From positions 434,001-498,000 of the forward strand of contig BSYO01000025.1 in the NCBI GenBank assembly GCA_033239525.1: a stretch of DNA of 64,000 nucleotides. The letters run 5' to 3'. A program made the translations under genes and the position numbers. Positions 47,001 to 58,524 of the stretch are shown here, piece by piece. This stretch comes from Nepenthes gracilis (taxonomy: Eukaryota; Streptophyta; Magnoliopsida; Caryophyllales; Nepenthaceae). Positions within the stretch are counted from its first letter, which is position 1; every line of letters starts with the position of its first letter. The notes below the pieces were generated by a model. It was given only the letters and a program-made list of their open reading frames with translations, was not told the DNA's origin and ran no database searches.

Positions 47001-48069
47001 AAAACAGTTGACCGTTGTTTTCGTAGATGGGGAATTGTTCAACAAAATTACCTGTAAATGGGATTTGACATGAGCCAAAGTAAGGTCCTTGACATCCATG
47101 AGCTCAAGAACTGACTTTGGTGTTGCCCCTAAAATCCCCACCAAACAAAACAGAAAAGAAGAAGATTGGTGCATGAGATTTTTCTCAAAAAATGGTATTA
47201 TTGAAGGACTATGAAGACAATTTCTGAATCAAAGGATTGAAATGTAAGAAGAGGGAAAGAAAAACAAAAACAAATAAGTGAAAGGCAATTCAGTAGAGTA
47301 ATAGCATACTTTCATGGCCACCCAGTAGCTCAACAGCATGAACAAACCGTGCATGGAGCGTCGAAGTCCACCGCATCCTCGGGGCACGCACGCTCCGCTT
47401 GGCGGCAAACCTCGACAGAAACCTCGACCGCGTTAGGCCCTGATGATGATGAGAGAGGTAGGGATTCATATTACCGGTTGTATTAGTGCTAATAGGATGC
47501 ATATTAGGAGGTGCCGACGTCGAAGAAGAGTGAGCTAACAATGGATGTGGTGCAAATTGGAAAAACGAGGGCGGCGGAGGGTTTTGGTAGACTGGAATTC
47601 CTCTGATGGGTCTCAAGAAGCGGAGCTCGGGGCTAAACCCTTGGGGTCCGCCGCCTTGGCTATGGAGTTGCTGCTGAACCAGAGGGCGATGATGAAGAAG
47701 CTGGTTCCTCCGAATGGTACTATCGCTACAAATCTTGCTGACGTTTCCATTTCCGCTGCTACTCTTCCGAAGCGGATGGAGGAGCTTATCACTGCAGGGC
47801 TCCGAAGAAGAATGAGAACTATTCATGATCTGATTCGAGAGCGAGAGGTCGAAGTAATTGCGGGCCGTATCATCTTGTTTTCCCCCGGAATTACAGATGG
47901 ACGAATTACTCGAGTCCAGAGCCCTCTTCCAGAACCCCAAATCAAGCTCCTCCTGACGATGATCTCTCCTCCAACTTGTAGATGTGGGTTCGCTGTTTGG
48001 AGGGCTGATTTGGAGAGACAAATCTGGTTGCGCTGGCAATAACTCTAATTTTTCTGCATTCCTAAACAT
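42080..48069 (-). CDS. KAN2-like: KANADI-type GARP transcription factor, six exons
   Basis: KANADI proteins are nuclear GARP DNA-binding repressors that set abaxial identity in leaves and other lateral organs. Minus-strand exons: 48069-47310, 47128-47052, 46124-46079, 45829-45700, 43714-43657 and 42214-42080. Together they give 1206 bp, 401 residues plus stop; all introns are GT-AG and the phases fit. The N-terminus has LLPAQPDLSLQISPPNS (an LxLxL-type motif) and LDLGFWKRALD, as in KAN1/KAN2. The GARP domain is at about residues 224-285 (RAPRMRWTSTLHARFVHAVE, split by intron 1 at GGHE-R, then ATPKSVLELMDVKDLTLAHV, then intron 2 before MYRTVK). Later KANADI signatures are GLWSNSSREAWLHGK (exons 4-5) and C-terminal NLEFTLGR. 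An in-frame TGA nine bases before the ATG supports the start. Length is close to the 390-400 residues usual in the family. The symbol is by resemblance; KAN1 or KAN2 orthology is not proven. Confidence 0.93.
43030..43070. repeat. (AT)n microsatellite in KANADI intron 5
   Basis: About 30 bp of pure AT/TA alternation beginning near 43042, in the 1442 bp intron between exons 5 and 6. Similar shorter tracts occur at about 42872-42889 and 43988-44012. Confidence 0.8.
44590..44790 (+). mobile_element. Possible tRNA-derived SINE in KANADI intron 4
   Basis: A box-A-like TAGCGCAGTTGACAG at 44598-44612 and box-B-like AGATTTGAGTC at 44640-44650 have tRNA-like spacing. They are followed by about 120 bp of balanced-composition sequence, unlike the AT-rich intron around it. 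No poly(A) tail or duplication was identified. Confidence 0.35.
45061..45074. repeat. C14 homopolymer in KANADI intron 4
   Basis: A run of 14 C followed by AACCCCCC and an A-rich tract. It is unusual for AT-rich intron DNA and prone to length variation or miscalling. Confidence 0.9.
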
Positions 48070-51000
48070 CTCCTTTCAAATCTGTGGTCGCTACTTTTTC
48101 TTTGTTTCTTCTTCTTCTCCTTCTTTTTCTATTATTACCACTTCAGTTCTATTTGTTTCTTTTTGCTTAGGCAGCTAGATAGCTCTGGAAGTGCGAATAC
48201 AGTAATAGTTTGTGATCTGGGCTGGTGGGATTTCAGGGAATGGTGGTTTGAATATTGAGAGAGTGGTTGCAGAGAGATTTGAGGTTTTTGTTTTGGGAAG
48301 GGGGTGGGGGTGGGGAGGGGGAAGAGAGAGAGAGAGGGAATGAAGTGAATGGCTGTTTCTTTTGTGTGGAGTATATGTGAGAAAATGACACTTGAGGGAC
48401 TACGGGAGAAGAGCAGAGGGAAAGATGGTGTTGGCTACGGCAGTTGATAAATGTGTATTCGTATTTTACATAGATTTGACTTTAAATATTTTAATAAAAC
48501 GGATGAGAAAAATAATAGAATTGAAATTTAACACTACTTTTAAGCGTCGGTAATGGATAAAAAAGCTTATAATGACACATTTGTTGTAACAAAATGAGAT
48601 TAATATATGTTTCAAAAAAGCAACTATTGCACCTTTTAAGAATAATTTCGTTTGGTGAGAAAAGTAAAAAGAAGATGGGAAAAGGGGCGGATGAGAACGA
48701 AAATCAAATACTACAAGTTTTGAGACTTGATTCCATTTTACACCATCCTTCTCCTTCTCTGAGGAGGAGACGTGCGCATTTGTCCCTCACCAACTCGATC
48801 GTACAAACAAAAAAATTTCTCTTTCTAAACAGAATAAATATATAAATATATATTTAGCGTGTGTGTGGATTAGTAGTTAGAGTTATATATTGGATAAAAA
48901 CCGATTTACACGACATTATTCAGTGTACTATTTTTTCCTTGCAATATATGTTTTTTTTTTATATATGTATAATATATAGTTTGGTTAAATATATTGCGTA
49001 GTTTTATTCATGAAATCTCCCATATATAAACAATATTTAATTAAGTATGTTTGGCTAAGTATGTGGTGGGATTTTATCCATAAAAGTTCAGGTATTATTT
49101 TCTCAAACTATGGATACAAATAACATCATCTTCAAACTTACACATATAAATATATCCTCCCCACTACTGCTAAATAATGTCTATGCACATATTGGATTTT
49201 TTCTTTCTCGTGGTCTTATAATGATGCGATTTATAATTAGCACTCATAAAGTTTATTTATTTACTATATAAATTCCACAAAGATTTATATATATATACAC
49301 ACATATACATATGTATCTGTATGCATAGTTGCATATTTTATATGTCTTTGGTGTACAATGGTTACTTCTTGTTTTTCAATGTTCTCCGTGTGAAGTATCA
49401 ATGTGTGGGAATAATAGCCTTGGACCATCAAATTAAGTCTCCACTAGCGAAGGCAATTTTAGACTTTGTAGTTCAAACCCAGTTTTATGTCATTATGGTT
49501 GAGAAAGAGCACTTAGGTTTCTATTAATGGAGAATTATATATTGTCTTGGACTACTACTCTCTCTCTCTCTCTCTCTCTCTGAATACAATGCCCATGATT
49601 TTTCACCATTCCTATCTATCAGTATCTTTATTCTTCTATGTGTGTGTGTGTCCCCTAGCTCCAAGTTTTGGAAGTCTTCATCCAATACCCATAGAGAGTT
49701 TGAATCTCTTAGCTACCATGTATTACCGATGAAGTTTTATTTAGTGATAGCATTTTCAGAGTATTTAGATAAATTGATTATAATAATAGATATTTGGGTT
49801 ACTTCTATCCATATGTGTGTATGTATATGCATATATATATATATATATATAGGTTCTGATTTAAAGATCATTATCGCATGTTGACATAGCATGCTAGCTT
49901 ATCGAAGTGATAATTTGTTGAGAAGGTCTGTTCAAAACCCAATCTCCAACTTAGCCCTTAGTTGGGGCTTTGCCCTAATCTCAGGCTCCAACTTTACTTC
50001 CCATGTGACCTCAAAAATGATACAAAATTCTTATGGGAGGAAATCGCCAAAAAAAAAAAAAAAAAAGCATATTACAAGCATAAAAGGGCCCAGTTTGGAC
50101 GAAATTACATCATTCTATGATGCCTTGTGCTGTATTTGTCAACAATTAAATCAATGGATTGACGATAAACAATTATTTGACGATTGTTAATAAATCTTTG
50201 TCTATCTCAAACTTATAGCATTTTTTTTTTTTCAAAATGAATATGTATATATAACGGCAATAACAATTGAACCTGTTATTATGGTCAACCTCAATATTAG
50301 TTAGGACGTTAACTCTGTAGCTTAGTCAATTCCATTATCAAGAGGGTGAATGATGAACATGGAATAGATCCACCTTCCATTTATAAAGCAACAATTCAAT
50401 TTCATATAGAATGGTACAATTATATATATAATCCGGTTAAGTAGCCTGAGGAGTGGAGCATTCATTTTTTCCAAGGAGACCAAGTTGCCCCATCAATGGA
50501 ATCTTGTCTTATAATTGGCTAGTACTTAGAACTCTACTGAAATACTCTGTATTTTAAGATAAAAAGAACCTCGACAATATAAACTGCCGTGAATATTCCT
50601 CCAACGTGCCACAATTTCTCGTCAAGCTCCTCAAACAAGCTTGGCCTCTCTACCATAACTTTCAAATAAGAGTCTCTTTAGCATGAAAATATGTATCTTT
50701 TAACATTCTTACTTAACCTGAGTATATGCTGATTCAAGTATTTAAAACTTTTTTCAAGAATAATTATTTAATTAAAAATTGTATACAGAATCCAAATGGA
50801 GATATTTAAAATCCCACAGACGTGTTGCTTTTCACTCTGAATAAGTCTCAATTTAAATGTCAAAATGACATCATCGAAGAATTTTAAATAGTACTGTTTT
50901 CTTAATTCTGATTATCATATAGATTTGGTTAATTAGAATGACTAAGACATCATTAAAAAGTTATGTTTGTTATTTATATGTGTCTTTTTTATTTTCCTAA

Positions 51001-51770
51001 CTGGCCAAAAATTCTATATAGACGATGAATAAGCTGATTGCTCGTTGAAGATATGTGATCGCGTATGATAACATCAAAAATAAGCTATGATAATTCTTTT
51101 GCAGCATTGTGTATATGGGGTATGTTTTGTTATTACGATGAAGCGTACAACTTTACTAAAGGAATAGGGGAAAAAATGGAGGTGATGGATAAATTAAATA
51201 GGTCATTTGATTAGGTGGGAAAATTCAAAGTAGGAAACTCTTTTGAGGTAAAAAGAAGAGCATTTTTAGTGACAAAGTAAACAAGGGGTTGATTTGATAG
51301 TGTGATATTAAAGGCCCGGCAGTGACTTTTGACACCCGGCTGTGCTCTTTCAAAACCATGTTTCCTGGCTTCATCAACGATATATATATATATAAGAGAG
51401 AGAGAGAAAACTTTTAGAATATTTTTTAAATTATTTTAAAAATATTTTTAGATAATTTAATATTTATTTATCTATCAATTAACATATGAATAATTATCAC
51501 ATATATAAGATACCATATAATTGAGGATGTCTATTAAAAAGTATCACTTTAATACTATTTAAAAAGATATAGGCTAAATAAAGCTTTTAATGACTTATTT
51601 GGATCATTTTTTTCCACTTTGTTTGTGTTAGAGAAACACAAAAACAGTAGAATATGAGAAGCTGCATATTTTCTTGACTCAGAAGCTTACAATGATTAGC
51701 ATTATATAGAGTAGATAATAACAATTAAATAGAAAAGGTAATAAATAAAAAGACACAAAAAAACATTTAT
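48070..51770. other. KANADI 5' flank and intergenic DNA
   Basis: It starts with the presumed 5' UTR and promoter of the minus-strand gene. A GA-rich block (48296-48340; CT-rich on the gene strand) and a CTT-rich segment (48090-48125) lie within the first 300 bp, typical of plant 5' leaders. No TATA box is certain. Beyond 48.5 kb the DNA is AT-rich with (TC)n at 49559-49580 and (AT)n at 49829-49850. Short reading frames such as 48594-48845 and 49891-50190 have no recognisable domain. Confidence 0.5.
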
Positions 51771-51779
51771 AAAATATTT

Positions 51780-54700
51780 AATTCTATAATATCATGATTA
51801 TGAAAATTCAATATTATAGAACATGTTATTATATTTGACGCTCTCCTCAAACTCAAGTAGATAAAGTAAATATCAATTTGATTTTGAAAATCAAATCCTA
51901 AAATTACCTGTAGATTGAGATTTGATAAAAATATCAACAAGTTATTCAACCAATGACAAGTTATAGAGAAGTGTATTGCCTTGACAAATGTGTTAATATA
52001 TTTGAGGCACTCATGAAATACAACATTGTATCCAATTTGTATGGTATTTTAATTGTCACAATATAGGATAACTACACTAGCATGTGAGACTCCTATATTT
52101 TCAATTAGCCAGTGTAACTAAAGGAGTTTGGCAATCGTGCCAAGCAGGGCATGATATTTTGCTTCAACACCTGACCAAACTATAACAGATTGCTTCTTAT
52201 TTTGTTAAGAAATAAAAGATGTGACTAACAAAAATCAGTGTCCTGTGATAGAGTGTTGATTAGTAGGATCATTAGCCTAATCCATATAAAAAAAAAGCAA
52301 TAATTATAGAGATTACTGAATGATAAGCTGAAATCCATAAAATAAAGTTTATTTAATATATCAAAGAATATATATTACAAATACATAATGAGTAGACCAT
52401 GGTGTAACTATAAATTGGCTGACAAAATAAACTATATAAATAATGGTAGGATGAGTAACAATAAAATAAATAAAACATCCTGCTATTTATCAATAATGTG
52501 TTACATCTGGTGAAGAAATACCACTTGAGAGAGTAAATTTAATATTTTATTCTAGGAATACAGGAGCAATCTTATTATAAGTTATGACAACACAAGTGAG
52601 CAATTTTAAAGTATACATAGCTTTAAAAAAATAATATTGATCAAAGTATAAAGTTACTTCAAGCCCAAAGAAGTAACTAAAAGTATTGAGATCTTTTAAC
52701 ATAAATTATTTATGGAGATAAATTTTAATAGTCTTAATATCATCACGGTTGTCTCCAATAATGTTCATATCATCCACAAAAAGCAACCAAAAAGAAAAAA
52801 AATGGTGTTGGATGGAGTTGCACAAGTGAAAAGCGTCAACTCATGTTTACTTGATGTAAAGTTTAGTTTGGAAATAGTAGAACTAACTTTGGCAAATTAA
52901 GTTTTAAGAACTTGTTTAGAACCATATAATATATGACAAAAACAACATATCTTATTTAGAAGATAATTATATCCAAATAGAGACCGCATGTAGACTTCTT
53001 ATATTAAGTCACTATAAGGAAATGCATTTTTAATATCTGGATGAAGGATTGAGGTTGTTTGCTAAAGAAACACTCAAACAAGATTTGATTCAAGATGGCT
53101 AAGGATAGAAGCTAATTAGTAGTATAAGTTACAGTAATGACAATTTCTTCCTAAAATTCTTTTAGAAAAGCAACAAAGATGAGAAACGAACAAATATTGT
53201 TAAGAAGATGTCTAAATTTTCATTTTACATGTCCACTTTGTTAAAATATGCTTGGATAAGACTTTTGATAAATAGTGCCATATATTTTAATGGTATTAAC
53301 AAATGATAACTCATAATATTTCTACAATGTCATTACATTTTGATACTTTTTATGAATTGTATATATACCATGTTGCAAAACTCATGATATATTCTTAACA
53401 AATCAGATTGATTATATGAAAGATATATCCATATGTAGTGAGAAAACTAATCAACAAAGATAATAAAGTATTCAAATTCATTTCAATAGATATAGGGGTG
53501 GGATCCCATATATCAAAATGAATAAGATTAAAATGAGCATAAGAGAAAAATTTACTATAATTAAATTATTTTATATTTACCTAGTTGGCAAGTTATATAA
53601 TCGAAAGATTAATTATTGATAGTTCTTAATTGACCTAGAGACTCCAATAATTGAACTTGAGCTTGATAGTGACCAAGATGGGTATACTACAAAAGACTAG
53701 ATTTAGCCCATCTTGAGTGAAGAGTAACGGAGCCAGAAAGATTGGGTGGAATATGAAGTGTATTTAGTTTCAAATGGACATCCAATCTCATGATTTGTCC
53801 CAATTAATTAACTTGTTTGTGGATTCCGTATATCATAAACATGAAAAAAAAAATAACATTCTAAATTAATATCAGATAATTGTCTCACAAATATTTGTGA
53901 ATTTGTTAACGAGAGAACATGATAAGCATTAGAAATTGATAGTAATGGTGCGAAAAATAGAGCTAATATGGCTAACTTGCACATTTAGCCAATTAGCAGT
54001 GTAGATAGTTAGTGCATCAAATGTCTAAGTTTTATTAGAAAGTTATTTTTGGTCAAAAATCATATAAATATAATAAGTGGACTCAATAATCTAAGAGAGG
54101 TTACCTAGAGTTGTAAATAAAACGAATGTAGAGATAAAATCTATATAATATAGAATTTAGTTGATAATTGCTTCAAGATCCTTAATAGATTGAGCAGATA
54201 ATGGTGTTGCAGATTCTAATTTGGTTGTATTAGTGTCGGATGATAATCACTATATAGAAGGAGCAAGAGTTTTGATTTTGATCGGGACACATCTTCTTAA
54301 AATAATTGAATTTCATATTACCCTTGGCATGGCAATATTTACATACGTAATTATGATTATAAAATTGTTGATTATTTGATTCGGAGATATGATGTGAATA
54401 CTTTGAACCAAGTGACTATAAAAGAACTACAAGGGTTGTTTCTATATATTGAGACTTCTTAATTTAAATTCTTATTCTTTGAAAATAAGCTAGATTATCA
54501 AGGTATGTCAAGGATTCCTAAGCAATAATAATACCATAACCTCATATTTGATTGGAGGGAATAAGATGGAAATAGAATTTCTATTATCTGGGAATAAAAA
54601 TTTTTCCGTTTGATTACAAATTTAATCGAGAATAAATATTCATAGGGAATTGTTATTTACACAAATATGGGAATAACAATTCCTACCATTTATATGAAAA

Positions 54701-55250
54701 TTGTTATTCCTACATGTGGGAATAATAATTCCCACAAATTATTATTATTATTATTAGGTGTTATTATTATATATTATTATTATTATTACATATTATTATT
54801 ATTATTATTCCTATCTTATTTTTTATACTATTTAACAAATCAAATAATAGAATGCTAATTTTTATATTATTTTATTCCAATAACCAAATATGAGAATAAC
54901 AATTCTAACTCTATTCCCATCCTATTCGATTTCTTAGAATAACTATTTTATTTCTACCTTATTTCATTCCAACAATTAAACGTACCGTAATTGATTCATA
55001 CTCATCATCAAGAGTCATAATAAATTGAGAGGCATAACTCATCACAATAATTGACAAACTTCTTTAGTTCTATTAAGAACTATATTATAATTCTGTAGAT
55101 ATAAGTTGATCTCAAAAAAACATTTACTATAAATTTCATAGATAAATATCGCTGTTGAGAAAAGTTTCATATATTTTGACAACATCAAATCGACCAAATT
55201 ATATGTTCATGGGGGGAATGGAGGTAATTGCAAACCATGTAACAGCCCTG
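51780..55250 (-). pseudogene. Ty1/copia polyprotein pseudogene, minus strand
   Basis: Minus-strand reading from 55250 down gives copia order. A gag piece (about 55000-55240) resembles the UBN2-type gag with AVTWF. The CCHC knuckle is near 54300-54350 (CKYCHAKGNMKFNYFKK). Gag-pre-integrase and integrase remains follow at 53400-53760 (DIWDPTPIS). RT is at about 52500-53050, with LYGSKQVLKT and a degraded DDM region (GCFLWMI). RNase H lies at 51850-52290 (SGVEAKYHALLGTIAKLL and ILYCDN). Stops are frequent. No LTRs were identified. A MITE at 54540-54987 interrupts gag. Confidence 0.78.
54540..54987. mobile_element. Tourist-like MITE inside copia gag
   Basis: 448 bp, flanked by TAA at 54537-54539 and 54988-54990. 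The inverted ends CCTCATATTTGATTGG and CGGTACGTTTAATTGTTGG (complement of the right end) match each other and the MITE at 38904. The core is an (ATT)n microsatellite. It interrupts the gag of the minus-strand copia and is therefore younger than it. Confidence 0.75.
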
Positions 55251-55559
55251 TGATTAATGTTATTCTATTCTTCAACATGATTGGTAAAAATCGGGTCTAT
55301 TTCAAAAATTTCATGTTGTGGAGGCTTATATTCTTCTACAATAAATTGCCATAACTTCTCACCTTTGAGAAAAATATATATGGAATGAGCTAATGATTAT
55401 GGTTTGAACCGCAACATTTTATAGAAGGCCATTATTTGACAGTGAATGAAAGAATTTGAGCTGATCTAATGAACTAGAGAATGTGGGACTTGGGTTGGTC
55501 AAACACTCAAATATTGGGCCTCTGTACAAAAGCTCAAAACTTGTCTAGTGTCAACCTTT

Positions 55560-56330
55560 GGGCCTAGAAATTGGGACCTAAGAAACTTACCAGGCGCTGC
55601 GGAAGGGGGCGAGTCCAGCGCCCTACAGCGTCGTGTTTTAAGGACCGTTCTGAGAGAGACGCAACGCTCAAGGGAACCTAACTAATAAGAAGGCAACGAT
55701 GCGGTTTAAGAGGACGACGACACAAAACGCTGCATTTTGAATCGTTTTCTTCACCAAGCGAAGTTCTACGGCGGCAATGGTTACGCAGCACAGAGATTTC
55801 AGCGGCGGCGAGAAGAGAGTATCAATTGGACGATGCCAGTGAACTTCTGGAGGATAAGGGATCAGAATCCAACGGTGTCATCAAGCAATCTTTGTTTCTG
55901 TCGGCGGAATGATGATGGTGGAACGTCGACAGCGATGAAGGGTATGAAACAGCGGAATGACTGGAAGGTCGACGATGGGTGATGTTGGTGACTCCCTTGT
56001 GATGGGTTCTGCAACCCGGATCCGAGTTTTGAAGATGGCAGGGCGACTTCGAGTTCTGAGGGAGACGGTGGCCATACACGAAGATGAAGGATACGTGTGA
56101 AGCTCTGACACGTGTTAGAGAAATATATATACAGTAGAATGTGATACCTCTTTTGACAAGAACGTGGGAACGCCGCAGCCCCTCCGACGTCTCTAAAGGC
56201 TATTCAATTAAAACACGGATGATCCTATTTTTTATTAAAAAAACATTATCGGAGGGGCTGCGACACCTCTTGTGTTGCAGCCCCTCGAATATTCTTTTGG
56301 CTTGCATGTTTATAATGATTGACCTTTTCA
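55560..56330. other. GC-rich block with inverted GGGGCTGC motifs
   Basis: A balanced-composition island in AT-rich surroundings. It contains GCGCTGCGGAAGGGGGCG near 55594, reading frames on both strands at 55737-56111 without recognisable domains, and three copies of a CGCAGCCCCTCCGA-type motif in alternating orientation (56174-56187, 56249-56262 and 56274-56286). The last two form a 15 bp hairpin stem. It is possibly a transposon or LTR fragment; I do not recognise the family. Confidence 0.4.
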
Positions 56331-56504
56331 TATAGATAATACAAACGAAATAAAAAGAGAAACAAAATTATATAAAATATTTATAAAATAATCTGATTAT
56401 ATAATATTATAATTATAATATCTTATTATATTTGACAGTTTGGTTGTTGGTCACTTTCCACGCCTCCCAAAGCATGGCCCTCATTTTAGTTTTAATTTGT
56501 GTTT

Positions 56505-56673
56505 AATCAGAGAAGTTTAAGTTCTCAACTGACCTCTTTTATGAGCCACAAGAGCAGGGCTTCAACAAATGCACCTGCGATTTCTAGGGTAAATACAACC
56601 CGACCCTTGTCACGGGCAAGCCCAAGACCGACATTTTCAGCAAAAACTTAATTGCCAAGAGGATCCAATACTA
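56505..56673 (+). pseudogene. Possible captured gene or exon fragment
   Basis: One frame reads KFSTDLFYEPQEQGFNKCTC, then a single stop after DF, then GKYNPTLVTGKPKTDIFSKN and a final stop. Composition is more balanced and codon use more gene-like than the flanks. I do not recognise the family, and chance is not excluded. Confidence 0.25.
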
Positions 56674-56679
56674 GATTTC

Positions 56680-58115
56680 GTTGTAAAAGAAAAATATCAA
56701 AACATCCAAATTTTTAAATATTTTTGATAGCAGTTTCAAACAGTGTCTGAATAACTATAAATAAAAGCATGTTCGATTAATACATATAACAAATATATTC
56801 GATTAAACGTGTGACACATTTCCCACTCAATGGCAAAGAGAGACGTTTTGGCCTGGCCATACACATAAAATGCTTGTTAGGTTGGCATTAATCAAAATGA
56901 TGCGTCCTTCTAGGTAGGATAATTTGATTTTTCATATTGCCATATCTTCCCTCTATTTTATTACTTTGATTCATTTCTTTTTTTTTATTATTTTTCTTTT
57001 TTTATTTATTAGAGTCTTATATTTGAGTGAGGCACACTCGTCGATTAGGCATGAGTGCCTAGGGAACCAAATGAGTCCCTCTTTCCCCCAAATATTGGGG
57101 TTTGTAAGTTTAGATTTCATTGTATTTTTCCTTTAAACATAGATAAAAGCTTGGGAAGAGAGTGAATTTTTGGAATATCTTTTAAATAAGAGCTTCTATC
57201 AATGTAGGAAATTTTCTGTCAGCGAGTGGACTGTGTTGGGATCAAATGACATAAAGCTTCACAAATTGAGTGGAGAACAAATCTCTCCATTGTTTATAAT
57301 ATTGAGTCCCTTTGCTTGGACATGTGAAGAGAGGTAATGATAATATAATAATAATTACTATCGAATATAATGACAAATCTAAATAATACATATGATATTT
57401 TTTTATAGAAATTCTTTTAATTCTAATAAGATAATAGAACCTCATATCCATATAACTCGTATAAATTATAAGTTTGAATACATATTATAAAACACATATT
57501 TTGATTTCGCCACAATATTAATAAACTATGGTAAATATAATAAAAATTAAAAATTAAAAATCAACCCAATAAAAATTTTAAAAGAATAAGGACAATATAC
57601 TCACGTATGATAAATATCAAAATAATAATCAAAACCCAAAATAATGATAAGACTCTTCTCATTATTCTTTTCTTATTTTTTTCTCTTGAGTTAGCCGCTA
57701 AAAGGTTATAAATATTGTGCAATGAATGACCTACATCCAAAATAGGCTATTTATACCCTCATAAATTGCATGAGTGGTCAACTTACGGTCAATTAGCCTA
57801 TAGTTACTAAAATTACACTCTAAATTGGCATTCAAGCCACCGGCTCGTGAAAGTTGTGTGGAGCAACATCCATAGTTTTTGCTCAAGCGAACGTTGTGCA
57901 GTAGGTCACTATTTCGAAAAGATTTGGAAAATAATATAGTGAGTATCTATAATGAATATAAGACTCACAAGAGAATCATTCAACCCAACATTTTATCCAT
58001 CCCTTTTTTGAAACTTTTGGTAGAGCTAAATAGTAGATACTATATTTATAAGTTATCATTTTCTTGCTTATCAATGCCTAAACTATATTATATTAGTTTA
58101 GTCATGAAAGAAAGT
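56680..58115. other. AT-rich unassigned stretch
   Basis: No coding sequence is recognised. 57240-57880 has features of an LTR in minus orientation (GTTGGGATCAAATG near 57235 and AAGGTTATAAATATTG near 57702), but no partner repeat was found. Confidence 0.35.
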
Positions 58116-58121
58116 TTATAC

Positions 58122-58482
58122 GGTTGATTATACAATTTTTATAAAAAAAGGATGAGAATCAACAATTGTGATCTAATTTTTTGTGCAACCGTGCTATCTA
58201 ACTTTCTCTATGGTAATTACCATTTAGATAATTTGATAAAAATTATCTATATATATGTGGGTGATATTTGGTTTTGTCCATAAATTTAATATTTTATTTG
58301 TACACCATCGTTGAGAGGTATTGAGACTTGAAATATCAAAACTAATTGATAATTTCGTAGAAATTTGAGTAATTTGTAGCAACTTCAATGGTGGAAAGTT
58401 AGTTCAATTCTTAATTTTATTTTTGTATTCGATCTTCATATGACATAATTTTTATACCTAAAAGATCGATTTTTATCTAATA
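58122..58482 (+). repeat. 5' LTR of short copia element
   Basis: Collinear with 60088-60449. Shared landmarks are TTATACA near the start, a long exact stretch including GATAATTTGATAAAAATTAT, TATATATGTGGGTGATATTT and a GATCGATTTTTATCTAATA end. The first two bases of the expected TGTTGG start are altered. Confidence 0.75.
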
Positions 58483-58484
58483 TT

Positions 58485-58495
58485 TGGTATCAAAG
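58485..58495 (+). other. Primer binding site, degraded
   Basis: TGGTATCAAAG, one base off the initiator tRNA-Met complement TGGTATCAGAG, two bases after the LTR end. Confidence 0.7.
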
Positions 58496-58524
58496 AATAT
58501 TATTATAGATATATTAAAAATGGA

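Noticed and set aside
47545..48042. 165-codon plus-strand reading frame
   Set aside because: It lies opposite KANADI exon 1 and is the antisense reflection of a conserved coding exon; no domain is visible.
55737..56111. Reading frames on both strands in the GC-rich block
   Set aside because: They are about 76-85 codons with no domain; overlapping frames on both strands follow from balanced composition.
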